64,000 nt of DNA. Origin: Symsagittifera roscoffensis. Taxonomy: Eukaryota > Xenacoelomorpha > Acoela > Convolutidae. The notes beneath the pieces were generated by a model that had not been told where the DNA came from, did not search any database, and saw nothing but the letters and a program-made list of their open reading frames with translations. This document shows positions 32,270-44,700 of this stretch, piece by piece (the stretch's first letter is position 1; every line of letters starts with the position of its first letter). The translations under genes and the position numbers were made by a program. The DNA lies in contig NC_087062.1 in the NCBI RefSeq assembly GCF_963678635.1, positions 24,572,177 through 24,636,176 on the forward strand, in the 5' to 3' direction.

Positions 32270-33061
32270 ATGCGCTGCAAATTTTTTGACGCTGGATATT
32301 GTAATCAAGGGGGTAACTGCAGATTTGTTCATGCAAGTAGTGACTACCCTAAAGATAAAGCAGGAGGAAGTACCTCGGTTTTCAATCGCGTAGGACAATC
32401 AGCTTCAGTTTTCGGACAAACAAAGTCTTCCTCCGGATCGAATAACTCGAGTGTTTTCGGTAACCAAAATTCATTTTCTACTCAACAGAAGTATCAAGAA
32501 ACCCTTCCATCTTCCAATTTCGGCTCGAGACAAGTCCCTTCGGTATTTGGCAGATTCAACACTGCCCAATCGTCGCATGATCACAGTAACGATTCAGGTG
32601 CGTCAGCTTTCGGCAGAGGAACTAATAATTCAACGAATTCGGCTTTTTCACTCAAAAAGTCCACAAACGCCTCTGTCTTTCGGAGTTCAAATATACATAC
32701 TGATTCATCTGGAGCGGTATCAGTGTTTGGACAGCAGAGCGATGTTAAAAGTTCACTATCGAAAACAACAAGTGTTGGAGTTGCAGATGTAAACATCGCT
32801 GTATCAATGCAACGTGACACACAAGCTGATCCAGACTGCTTAAAAGGCGAGGAAGGTGAACAGATTTATTCTGTCACTGAAATATCTGCACCGAAAATGC
32901 TCTTTGGAAGGATAATCAGTCACGGAACTAAAGGCATCAAACAACTGACGTATTCACGTACTGACGAACTTTCAGCGGAAGAAATCGAAGCTTTTAATTC
33001 TAATACGTTTTCATTAGGAACGATACCCATAAATCCGCCACCTATAAAACTCTGCAACTGA
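32270..33061 (+). CDS. NUP42: Nup42-like (NUPL2/CG1) FG nucleoporin
   Basis: A single-exon frame of 263 residues. Residues 1-22 form one CCCH zinc finger (C-x7-C-x5-C-x3-H: CKFFDAGYCNQGGNCRFVH), as in Nup42/CG1. A Ser/Asn-rich middle holds FG repeats (VFGQ, VFGN, NFGS, VFGR, AFGR, VFGQ; later LFGR). The C terminus, FSLGTIPINPPPIKL, matches the short helix/Pro segment by which Nup42 binds the mRNA-export factor Gle1. The family acts at the cytoplasmic face of the nuclear pore in mRNA export with Gle1 and DEAD-box ATPase Dbp5/DDX19. Start ATG 32270 is preceded by an in-frame TAA at 32252. At 263 residues it is shorter than vertebrate homologues, mainly in the FG part. No lesions. Confidence 0.88.
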   Translation: MRCKFFDAGYCNQGGNCRFVHASSDYPKDKAGGSTSVFNRVGQSASVFGQTKSSSGSNNSSVFGNQNSFSTQQKYQETLPSSNFGSRQVPSVFGRFNTAQSSHDHSNDSGASAFGRGTNNSTNSAFSLKKSTNASVFRSSNIHTDSSGAVSVFGQQSDVKSSLSKTTSVGVADVNIAVSMQRDTQADPDCLKGEEGEQIYSVTEISAPKMLFGRIISHGTKGIKQLTYSRTDELSAEEIEAFNSNTFSLGTIPINPPPIKLCN

Positions 33062-33169
33062 TTCCTTGAATTTCAATTTTTATAACCAGAAGCGTTCGAC
33101 CATGGTTGAATTTACTTTATTTGTTCTTATCTGTCGAATCAAGTTGTTTGTATCTTCAGAAAATAATAA
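33062..33169 (+). promoter_or_regulatory. 108-bp intercistronic region with acceptor and AATAAA
   Basis: Between the Nup42 stop and the NDOR1 start lie a polypyrimidine tract ending TATCTTCAG (acceptor after 33159) and, overlapping the NDOR1 ATG, the hexamer AATAAA (33165-33170). The spacing and the acceptor placed 10 bp before the ATG are typical of SL-trans-spliced operons. Two tightly packed independent genes remain possible. Confidence 0.5.
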
Positions 33170-34891
33170 ATGATTCTACAAGTAGCATACGGCAGTGAAA
33201 CGGGATGCGCAGAAGACGTTGCAACAAACTTACACAGGCGGCTGAAGTACTACCTGGATCCCGACGTTGAAAGCAGAGTATGCTCACTGAATGATTATCA
33301 GTTTGTTTTTCCTTCGGTCGCAATCATAGTTTGCTCAACCTGTGGTCAGGGCGACCCTCCATTGAATGCTAAATCTTTTTGGAAATCAATAATGAGTCGC
33401 AGTTGTCCCCAGGATCTTTTCAGTGACGTCGAGTACTCTCTTCTTGGTCTAGGGGATTCAGCATACACCAAGTTTAATTTTGTGGCAAAAAAGTTGTTCA
33501 GGAGAATACAAATGTTGAGAGGGAAGTCAATTTTCGATCTTCAACTCGCTGATGAGCAACATGAACATGGATCTGACTTTCAGAGTGAAATTTTTATCGC
33601 TGACTGTTTAAAAGCTCTCTCAACGAGGTTTAATTTTCAACTTGAATCTCCAACTATACCTCTTGAATTGCCGCTTCCATGTACAATAAAGCTTAAATAT
33701 TTACCAACTACTAATGAAGACAATGCAGCAGCTGAAATTTCTTGGAAGCATTGTTGTCCTTATAAAGGAAGTCTTGACAGTGTTGCTCGAGTTACGTCCG
33801 AGGATCATTTTCAGAAAACAATCTTGGCCAGAATTTCATTTGAGTCATCCAAAAAATCAGAATCAATGAAGCCTGGCGATGTTTTGGCAATCCAACCAGT
33901 CAATCCCATCAGTTGTTTCAACTTGTTTTGCGAACTTTTCCCTCAAATTTCAATGGCTAGTAAAATTATGATTGCTGATATATCAGATCAATGGATTAGT
34001 ATCGAGTATTTAATAACTAATGTTCTTGATTTAATCTCAATACCGCGGAGATCATTTTTCGAAGTTATGTCTAAATTATCTAACGATGAAGACGAACGAG
34101 AAAAGCTCATGGAAATTTTCACGGACCAGGAATTGTTCTACTCTTACTGTTGCAGGCCGAGAAGATCAATTCTAGAAGTGTTTCGAGACTTCCCGAAAAC
34201 TACTTCCAGTCTAAGTTTGGAACGAATCATCGAGTATGTTCCACGAATTAAAGAACGTAACTTTTCAATGGCCTCTGTTATAACAAAACAGGGCACGGAC
34301 TCTAGTTTTGTGGAACTATTAGTTGCAGTCGTTAAATTTCAGACAAAAATACAACAGCCTCGACTAGGGTTGTGCTCGAATTTTTTGGCAGATTCCGAAA
34401 TTCCTCAAAAAGTTATGATCGATTTCAGAAAAGGGTCGTTCTCTCTTCCCCAGAATCAGGAAACCCCTTTGATTATGATCGGACCCGGGACCGGTGTTGC
34501 GCCGTTTCGATCTGTTGTTCAGCACAGGAATGGAAGGAAATGTTTCCTGTTTTTCGGTTGTCGACACCCAGAAAAAGATTTCTACTTCAAAGAAGAATGG
34601 AGGACAAATTTCCCGGATTTGAAAGTCTTTCCAGCGTTTTCAAGATACCTGACCGATAAAGTTTGCTACGTTCAGCATAAACTCATTGAAGAAAAGCAAC
34701 TAGTTTGGAAGTTGATAAGTAATGAAGACGCTTTTGTGTATCTTGCTGGTAGTTCAAAGCAAATGCCAAAAGACGTGAAAGAGGTGCTAGTTGAAATTAT
34801 TGCCGACTTATCCGAAACATCGCTGGAAGAAGCTAAGTTATATTTAGAAGGCATGGAAAAGTCGCGAAAGTTTCAAGAAGAAACCTGGTAA
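33170..34891 (+). CDS. NDOR1: NADPH-dependent diflavin oxidoreductase 1 (Tah18-like)
   Basis: 573 residues, intronless. Order: flavodoxin/FMN domain (YGSETGCAEDVA, about 7-18; STCGQGDPPLNAKSFW; LLGLGDSAYTKFN), FAD domain (RNFSMAS near 363, GLCSNFLAD) and NADPH domain (GPGTGVAPFRS near 438-448, FFGCRHPEKDFYF, YVQHKL, YLAGSSKQMP). It ends KFQEETW, the C-terminal Trp of the family stacking on FAD. The enzyme passes electrons from NADPH to the Fe-S protein anamorsin/Dre2 at the start of cytosolic iron-sulphur assembly. All cofactor motifs are present and the length is close to the usual 590-600, so it should be functional. The TAA immediately before ATG 33170 fixes the start. It lies 108 bp after the Nup42-like gene on the same strand. 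Confidence 0.96.
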   Translation: MILQVAYGSETGCAEDVATNLHRRLKYYLDPDVESRVCSLNDYQFVFPSVAIIVCSTCGQGDPPLNAKSFWKSIMSRSCPQDLFSDVEYSLLGLGDSAYTKFNFVAKKLFRRIQMLRGKSIFDLQLADEQHEHGSDFQSEIFIADCLKALSTRFNFQLESPTIPLELPLPCTIKLKYLPTTNEDNAAAEISWKHCCPYKGSLDSVARVTSEDHFQKTILARISFESSKKSESMKPGDVLAIQPVNPISCFNLFCELFPQISMASKIMIADISDQWISIEYLITNVLDLISIPRRSFFEVMSKLSNDEDEREKLMEIFTDQELFYSYCCRPRRSILEVFRDFPKTTSSLSLERIIEYVPRIKERNFSMASVITKQGTDSSFVELLVAVVKFQTKIQQPRLGLCSNFLADSEIPQKVMIDFRKGSFSLPQNQETPLIMIGPGTGVAPFRSVVQHRNGRKCFLFFGCRHPEKDFYFKEEWRTNFPDLKVFPAFSRYLTDKVCYVQHKLIEEKQLVWKLISNEDAFVYLAGSSKQMPKDVKEVLVEIIADLSETSLEEAKLYLEGMEKSRKFQEETW

Positions 34892-35668
34892 TTTACTCCC
34901 TTGTTTAAATTGATTGGATTGCAAAATAACCAGATTACTTTAATTGTTGAAATTGTATAAAACATTTAGTGAATAAGATCGTGACATTATTGTTTCTACC
35001 ACTGAAAGTGGGGATGAAATTTGTAATCGGATGTGTTTGTTTTTAGCAAAATCAGGTTACCAAAATAGTTATCATAATAGGACGAGTGATTAATCATACC
35101 GAAGCATTTTTGATTGTTGAAAGAAATTTTTTATAAGGTTTTAGAATTGTCGAGAAAAACTGGTGTAAAAATTTTGTTTTTATTACAATTTAGACAGTGT
35201 AAAACGAACGAGTAGCTAATAAATATGAAAAAAATATATTGCTTAAACTGTAAAAAAATCTAAGGAAATTTCGTTTTTTATCTTAAGGAAATTTCGTTTT
35301 CGTAGCGCTTCCCTGGAATCAACGTTCAAAAGTTCCACCCATAAAATCCAGATTGTTTTGTGTGAAATTTTGTGTTCTTTGTTTTATTCTGTTTTCATTG
35401 TTTTATTCTGAAGTGAAACTAGTCAAATACGGACATTACTACTAAATTACTTCTCTCTCCAGGCCACGCAGAAAAAAAATTGACGCAATTTCGAAAAAAA
35501 AAATAGAAAATGAAATGTTTTTTTTTGGACAAATAACTTTGTTCGGAACTTATTGTGCTTCTTGCACAGCAACCGGCTACCGCTACTCTGCACTTGCACA
35601 GCAACTAAATTATTCATTTTTTGTGCTTTCGAATTAATAATAATTAACTGATTTGTTTGCTTTTTAAG
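34892..35668 (+). other. NDOR1 3' UTR and spacer
   Basis: AT-rich DNA without coding potential. A canonical AATAAA lies at 35218-35223, about 330 bp after the NDOR1 stop, and is the likely poly(A) signal. At 35647-35668 a T-rich tract ends in TTTTTAAG, a candidate acceptor for the following gene. Confidence 0.55.
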
Positions 35669-35742
35669 GATTTGCTATGAACTGAAAGGAACAGTAATTG
35701 AATCCCATTGGAAAATTGATTCGAACTGCTAACGTAGCGCCC

Positions 35743-38700
35743 ATGGAGCCGACAACCAGTTATGGTGCCTCACCTCAAAAAGTTTCGCAGCAACAAGAAG
35801 CAGGACCTAGTCGTGTTTCTATAGTGAAAGATTCAATAGCGGCCCATTCTCCAAGGAAAAATAACACCCAGGAAGATGAAGAAGGAATGATAGACTCGTT
35901 GTCCCCGCCAAAAGCCGCGAGTGATCAAAACAGCAGAGGACCTAGTGAGAATAGAGCAAATGTAGTTCCATCTAAGCCGAGAGAGAATTACTGCATTGTG
36001 AGTAAATTTTTGATTTTTTTTGTTGGTTGAAGAGAGTCTAAATTAGCGGCCCTAAAATCAGCACCATCTTCACAATGGAGAGGGATTTGAATCGAACAAA
36101 ACAAAACGATCTACTTAAAATATCGTCCAATGAACTCTTAAGAAAATTTGGGTATATTTAAACTTAAATTGTTTCGGCCCAACAATTGGTGTCATGTCAT
36201 CCATATTCCGTTCTACTTTGTTCCAACTTACATGATTGTATCTTACCCTGTAATCAAACTAAACATATGCATCCAGGGCTTATATACACGTTAGATAAAG
36301 TTAGTTTTGATCGCTTCGACAGCGTAAGCGGGCGTGGGACTCGATATGAAAGTTATACTAAATAGTGATTACGCCGACTAATCAAAGTAATAAAATATAG
36401 TTTTTAGTAAAGGTTAAGTTTTGAAAGTTGATACGATTGCATTGGATAAGTTGGAATAGTACTTTATCTGTAGACAATCTCGTTCCAAATCTGTATTAAA
36501 GAACGGACTTTCTTTATTGCGGAACCTAAAAAAACTTCCTGACCCAAGCACTTTTGGTCAAGTGGTAAAGCGCGTGCTTTTGGATCGTACGGTTTGGTGT
36601 TCGAATTTCGGTTGGGCTGTTTTTTCGATTTGAATGAAATAGATTTTTTCTGGGAGAACTTGAATTGTCGGGTAATATTAGTTTCAAAAGTGTGCAATTT
36701 TCTGGATCTACTTAACAATTCCCCCCCCCCCCCCCATGGTACCTACTTAAGAATCTCTCCCCCCCCCCTTTAATTTACGTGCTCATTTGCTAAGTTCATT
36801 TTACGTGCTTATTTGCTAAGTGTAACAGCTGTTGCCAATTAGAACTTTTTCTCGGTTTCAGCATTTGCTGCATTCTGATTGGCTGAAAGTTCGACTAATT
36901 TGCTAGTAATTTGCAAGCTGAACCTACTTAACAATTTCCCCCCTTTTATAATAGGTGGGGGGGATTGTTAAGTAGATCCAATTTTATTTTACGTGAAGCT
37001 CTTTTTACTTTAATTGAAAGTCGTTCAGAAACTTTACCAATTCTGATTTCGATTAATTTATTTTCGCTTATTTTTTTCTGACTTCGTTTGAGGAGCTAAA
37101 ATTTATTTTTGTGCTCTATTATTTTTTTGGAGGCGAATGTGATGTAAAAGAAATGGAAGTGTCCTCCAGTTTAAAAGCCTGTTAGATCAAAAATTTTAAT
37201 GACAAAAAAAAAATTTTCATGGCAATTTTCGGATCAACGGGCGTTTACCCAAGTATTGTCGGCTCAGTGGCTATAAAATATACTGAATGCTGATTTAACG
37301 CGGGTGCTTTGGTTTCTCGACTTAGTTTTCAGTTGAACACCAGTCGAGACAAATTCAAGTTTTCGTAGATATTTTTTTCAAATATGGTTTTAAACAGTGA
37401 AAGCTCTGTTTTAAGATTCAATGAACGTAGTTCAGATTCTTATATAGGTCGCGATAATTTTTGAAACTTTTTTAAGGCAAAGTCCTTAAATTTGTACAGG
37501 CTTTAATTTACTTTTTCGCATTTTGATTTTTCTCTTTTCAGTCATACTAGGGTCGTCTTTTTGTCAGTTCAGTTAATTTACTTTGTTAAGACGAAGGCAA
37601 ACTCCACTATTGCCCAGAAGTTCGAGAGCTTCAATTCATTCTCATTTTCTATTCACTAGCTTGCATTGCTATGCTTGGGGCAGTACAACAGTGACGAAGT
37701 ATTACAGTGCCGAAAAATAAAACGTTGTTCAACAAAGCCGAAAATTATTTTACATACTGATTTTACTCATCCCAAATCACTGACAAGTAAATTAATTTAA
37801 ATCGACGGAAGTTGAAAAGACCCAAGGCCATTTTAATTGCTGTCGCTTGTTAAACTAACAAAAGTTACCTCGCGCGGCGCCATAAATTTTTCTGAATAAA
37901 CAAAAAAATCGGCAAATTGTCAGTTTTTGTTCTTCTCGGTTTCGCTCCCAAAACAATTCACAAACAGAACTAAAAACTTTTGAAATGTCATCAATTTTCG
38001 GCACTGTTGAACACATTTTCAGTTTGGCAAATTATGCGAAGTTGCGATTTGGCTCAGTTGGTTACCTAGCAGTATTTACACAACCGCGTATTCAGACACT
38101 GAATTAACCAATCAGAATCGAGACAAGGAAGATATGAAATTCATTTCTTCCTTATCTCGATTCTGATTGGTTAATACAGTGTCTGAATACGCGGTTGTCT
38201 AAATACAGACCGCACTCCGGCTTAGTTAATGATGCAGAGGATTTCGAGTTCAATCGATGCAAATTGCCATTGCACAGAATATTATCAATAATTATTTCTT
38301 CAGCGACTAAAACTATTCAAATAGTGAGATCCTATTCGTAATTATGAGGCCTTATGATTTGAAATGTTTCGCTATGCCAAAATTGGAAGTGTGTCATTGG
38401 TTTGTTTTGTTTTTCAGCCATGTGAGCTGCAGCTGAACAATTCAGTGGCGTACAAACAACATCTGTTAGGGCTCAGACATGCAAAGGTAAGTAAATCAAG
38501 TTAATCCCTGAATCAGTCGAAAAAATCTTCGCCAAATAAGTTATATTTCGATTTGTATGTTTGCAGAAATAGCGTTTAACGTTCGACTGACTTAAAGTCA
38601 TTTGAAATTTGCTGAACCTGATTTTTCTTTCAGCGTGTGGAAGACTTAGGAGATCAATCTTCTCAGTCTGATCCAATTGACACTGCCCTTGGGGAATTAC

Positions 38701-41700
38701 AGAGTGCACGACTAGTTTCGTCTCTACAGAGGGAGACAAATCCAATCATCGGTGAGTCAACTGACGTTTCACTGTAAGAAGTTCTTATGTTGACTCGAAA
38801 AAATGAAATAAAATTCGCTGTTGGATGCGCCCAGTCAATTTTTGACGGTTGCAATCATTTTCATTGTGATTTTTTTTACAACAGATTTTAGGAATCAGTT
38901 TCCCCGTCCAACAATCTGTTTGTTGTTAGGCATTTAAGCACATCAATCGTTAGCATAAAAAGTGAAATTGAGGCTTTTAGCATAACAGCTTACGCATAAT
39001 TGATTGACAGACGTAAGAGACGCAGTCTTGGGTCAAGCTTCCCTAATTACGATAATTATCTCACGATTTCTCAGCAAAGTTATCAACTTCATTAATAGAA
39101 CAATCTAAGATAGGGCGGTTTATCGACTAGCATAAAGATAAACTAGCATAAAAGTTTTTATAATGAAAATCGCATCGACTAGCAGAAAAATCGAAATAAA
39201 ATTCATATATTGTCGAAATTGGTTGGCGTTATGTCAAAAATTTTCATTCAAACCTTGTAAAGAATTGCCCCCCCCCCCTATTGCAATAGGGGGAATATTT
39301 AGCAAGATCCAAATCATTGTACGCACAAAACGGATCTCTTCAACTATTCTCCCACCCTTTGGTACCTAGTAACGAATTGCCACCCCTATAATGGAATAAT
39401 TTACTGGTTAAAGCATATACGAATTTTGTACTTAGTAACGAATCTCTTCCTGTAGCAAGGGGGTGGAATTGTTAAGAAGATCCCGAAAACCATATAAATC
39501 ATATTTATTCTACACATTTCACAATTTGCAACAGTGTTCGGTTCAAGCCATTACAGGTCGAAGCAGGGGCGAATCTACGATTTTTTCGAGAGAGGGGATG
39601 GAATTTTGGAAAAGCAGGCAAAAAAGGCGTTACATTAATTAAAATTCCATAAATATCAATTTACAATGTTTACATGGGCCATGAAAATTGATTATATGGG
39701 TTGCCATTAAAATCGATTTTTTTCCATGAAACTCGCGTGCGGGTCGGCAGGGTCCAATCCTTGAAGGATGTCGAACCCGCCCCCTATAAATCCGCACCTG
39801 GGTCGGGATGGGATGGGATGTGACCATGGCAGGTCAATAATTAATTGAAGAACAGCAAATTAAATTGCATTTAATTGGAATGTTAAAAATCAATTACCAA
39901 TTAATTGGCGTAACGCAAAATCAAATTGCAATTAATTGTACTTTTAATTGCAAGCATGAAGCATCACTCTTAGTCAACAACTTTTGACACAAGTTCACTG
40001 TCCCAGTATTTTTGTTGATTTTTCAGACATAACTGCATTTTCAGGTTTAGCGGCAACGGTGTGATTGATCACAAATTATGTGACAAGGAACTTCATCTGC
40101 TTGTTGATAGCTTAATTTCAATTTGAAATTCTTTTCTAATTTTTCAAATTCTCAGAAATGCAAGTTTCAATTTCTCCTTGTTGTTGTGTATTTCGGAGAA
40201 AAAAAGCTATCAAAAGTATGCTAGCCAATACATTTTCATATTTTCAAACTTTTCTGCTTGTCAAGCTGAAATAGCGACAAAAACAAGGTGGCGTTCTTCA
40301 TTAGGAAAGGACCGAATGTTGGAAATTTATTTTCTCTTTTTGCAGCCAATCAGAAATCTGGTGGCCTCCATCATGCTGGAGGGACCGACTGCTTGAAATT
40401 TATTTTCGTCTGTTTTCAGCCAATCAGAATTGAGTAATTAAAATTCTCATGGAAATTGCGAAAATCTCAAACTAATCCTGGCCATTAGTGATAATATAGA
40501 CCGATTAGACAATAAGCAGATGAATTTTCAAATATTGCCGGATCGAAGGCAGGTTGGAACAATTTGATATTTCAAGGATACCGATTTACGAAAAATGGAA
40601 AAACAAAAAAAAATTATTATATCTGCACGAATTGTACAGCTTAATACATTTTCTGTTAGTATTGACTTCGATTTTGTGAGAGAGGCATCTAGCCAATAGG
40701 AACGCTTAGCGATTTTGATTGGTTGAAATTTTTCCAGCATTCAGTCCCTCCAGCATGAGAAGCCTCCCCCAAAAATCTTATTCAAATATCTCAAATATGC
40801 TAGGGATTTTAGTTGACCAATCCTTTAGCAGGCTCAGACTCTAGTAAGTCAACGCTAACTTCGAACACGGCATTGGCGATTAGCGACCGCTTTGCTCGGC
40901 TAGCATAATGAACGCTAGGGCAGCAGTTTGAAGGTCATTGTTTTGAAGCACCTTAGATACGAACCACGCGCAAGTATTTCGAAATCACGCGCTAGTGTCT
41001 TTCGTAAAATGAGATGCCGCAAAAAAGATTTTGCATCAGCGTCACATAAGTACACTACGCCAGGTGCGGATATAGGATTTTCTCGAGGGGGGGGGGGGGG
41101 GTTGATTTTCAAAAAAATCGAAAATTTTATCGACCTTTTTTTTTAGGTAGATCAAATTGATTTTCGCAGTCAAATATTTGAAAAAGCAAATTTAAAACGC
41201 CGTTTTTGTTTTTTGGAATTTTTTGACCGAAAAATTGCGTTTTGCGGCGTGCGCTGTTCTTCAAAATTAGCGTATATTAGCGCCAAAAGCCTCTTTAGAA
41301 AAATTTTATGACTTGTTGGCCGAAAATGGATGTCTTCAAATAATACCGAAGGGGGATCTTTGGTTAGTGAGGGGGTCGAATCCCTGGGGGAGGGGGAGAG
41401 TCGTCTGTCACCCCTGAACTGCGCAAAGTTGAATTTCAGGACTTAATTTCGAAAGTTGAATTTCTTCGACAGTTGAATTTCAGTTGAATTTCTTCGACAG
41501 TTGTATTTTTCGAAAGTTGAATTTCGGGACTTAATTTCGGGCTCAAGACTTTTCGAGAATTGAATTTTTTTCGATCTTAAAGGTTACTTTAGCAATTATT
41601 TAACCCTTGCTTTTTTTATGAGTTTATTTGATTCCCTGTTCTGAGCTTCTTTCGTTCAGGACTGGACTGTCTGACGGAGCGCGTGTGCATCAGTAGACCC

Positions 41701-44700
41701 AATGAGGACCCCACATACTACTGTGACTTGTGTGATGCCGAGTTCGAGCTGAGAGATGCGCTACACCATGTTACAAACACACAGCACAGATTTCTCTTCT
41801 TGGTATTTTTACTTTTGAACATTTTGATTTACGTGGTTCTCTTCAGCTTCTGATTGATTCGTGAGCTATCGCCATACAAAGATCCGATAGAAATGTTTCG
41901 AATAGAAACTGGTTAATGATATTGCGATTTTTTTCTTGCTTAAAAAGATTGCGTATTATTGGTTCATGAGAGAACTGAAAATGTGTGGGCAAGATATGAT
42001 TAACCAAGATATCTGGGATTTAAAAAAGACTTTCTAATTTTCTCATTGTTACTAGAAAGCGACGCGCGCCAGTCTGATTTCGGAGCTGATAGACGGAAAT
42101 GGGGAGTTGGTGAGCAGTGAGTCTGCACAGTCTCTCAGGGCCAAGTTGAGTGGGGCCAGTGCCAAACTGGAGTCGGAGATAGGCAGAGGAGCACCCAAAA
42201 TCACGGTCAGTCGAATAAAAATCATGTTTGGCCTATTCAGGAAAACGCAAATTGACTTTTCTAAAGTTGGAAGAATTCGAGTTGTATTCTTTGTAAGATA
42301 AAAGTAACAATTTTAACATCCTTTTGATCACAATGGTTGTCGACGGCATTCTATAGCATAGAACTCATCTGGTAAATTTTAATGATTGACGAAGTGAGAT
42401 TTTTAGCGTGTGGCTTCGAATACTCTCAGTAACCGATGGTCTGCTCAGAAGAACCACCCGCGAGTAGCGACAGTCGCCCCTAATAGTAGACCCTACAACA
42501 ACAACCACTTCTCGGAGGGAGAAGCTGCCCATTTCAGGAGGAGACGCAATCACCCCTATGATAGTGCAGGGCAGATGGGAGGGAGTGGGATGGGGAGAGG
42601 GGGTTTCTTAAATGATAGTCACAATAGATTCAATGGACCACCAGATGACAGGTCAGCATTAGTCTTTCAACGTTTTAGAGAAACATGGTGGTACTGCTTT
42701 TGAAGCTGAAATTTGTTGGTGTCCACATCTTGTTTCGGAACTGCTGCCAGTATATCCGACCGAATGATTCGATATAATATTTGCTAGTCTTCAGCACAAA
42801 TAAAATCAATTGAAACATTTTAAGGATTGTTTCGCGTTGAGCGTTTTTTCAAACTTAACTTAGCGGAAGCTATCGTAGTCGGAAATGGCAATTGCTTTTT
42901 GATTATCGATAGTTGCGATGGTACTACTATGATAGTGGTCCCTCGATAAGCAACTATGATAGACAGGTCCCGCATGCATTTAGCTTGTATTAGTTTGAAA
43001 ACTAATTTGTATTTAATTTGTGTTTTCAGATTAAAAGTGTCATTACTATATTGTTCCTATCAAAAAAAGTGCTCGCTCTTACTTATGTTACGATTTAAAA
43101 ACCATAACTATTACTGGGTTAATTTATTTGTCATGAAAACTCAATTTTGGTAGTTTTTTTTTCAGCTTAAAATGGCAAGGGGGAGGTTTTACGAAATAAA
43201 ACATTAAGTGTGATAGAAAAAATACTGCCACATCTTTCTGAATGGCAAGCTATTTCTCAATGGGGCCACTCAATCATAGCAGCATCATTCCAAAAAATGT
43301 GTGCATTGGTGTTTAGGCTTCGAAGACCAGGGAGGTACTTGGATGTGGATACACCACAGGGAGGAGAAAGAGACTACTCTATGCCCACTGCGGCACACAG
43401 TAAGCATATATTTTAGATCCATGGGATTTCATTTTACAAAGCTGTTGAATTTTGACGTTTTTGCGTTATCAGGTTGATTCTGAAGGTCAGGTTATATTTT
43501 GTTGCAACCGGGTACTTAACTTTTTCCCGTAAATATGTTTACAGAATGGCCAAGTTTAGAAATCGTAAATTTGCTGGTCTCATGTAACCTCCTATATGAG
43601 CCGCTGGTACTAGGCGCGTGTGTGCTTTCTGTGCAGGCTTTACATGCAAAATATTGCAATGTGAGTTATTCTCTGTGCTGTTTAAAAATTTGGTAACTTT
43701 TCTTTTTATCGGGTGTCGGCTAGAATTCTGTCGGCTTATTAACGTCTAATTTTTTTCTATTGTTTTGTATTAATTCAACTGTGCCAATATGTTTTACACA
43801 GCTAAGCGTAGTGTATTAATACGAAGGTTTTTTTCCTAGCCTAAGTCATCAATAAACGTGCTCAATTGGTGACACTTATGGTATCTTTCAATTTAATCAA
43901 GTTCAAGCTTATTTAAGCATAGGCAATTTAATAGCTTATGTTGTTGCTTTATTGTTGGCTAGTGTTCGGTCCTGTTTGAAAAACATGTATTATGAAAATG
44001 CATGGGATTTGTTGTTTTTTATTGTTTGTTTTTCGCAGAAATTTCAATTTTTCAAAAACTACACCGCAGTTTTTCAGAAATGGCACCAATGGACAAACTG
44101 GCTGCTCTTCTTTGTGCCTGCATATTTCGCTAGTCTCTTTTCATTTTACCTCTTTTCATTTTCTGCGGTCTTCGAAAATTTCAGTATGGAGATTTTTGAT
44201 CTATTTGTTTTGAATTTTTTCATTTTCTCAATTATTACATGAAAGAGATGAAGGTTTCAATCAAAAAAATGAATCACCTGGATATCCCTTTCTCAAGCGA
44301 TCGTTGCCTAAATTCGGTAGAAAAATGTATGGTCTCAAACAAGCACATTTTTTGACATTTCAGTTGATTTTTAAAACTCTTCTCAAACTACCCTGCCAAC
44401 CGAAAGAAAAATAGTTTCCTGAACAATCGGTTATGCACTGCGTTTTGAAAACATTGTAGCCCTAAAAAAATTCAAATTTTGAATTTTTACCCTTTTTTTA
44501 GTAACTTCTTTTCTTCAAAAGATAACGTGCTGATTCTGGGGATAATCAATTATTCAAACTAACCTGATGCTTAGATTTCTCTGCGTAATCGGTCTCTCCT
44601 TTTTTTGAAGAAAGCCAATACGCACTTCGGGATAATCCACTATTCTGGAAAACTTTTAGCGGAATTGGACTTTAGGGGTTAATTCTAAAAATTAGGGCGT

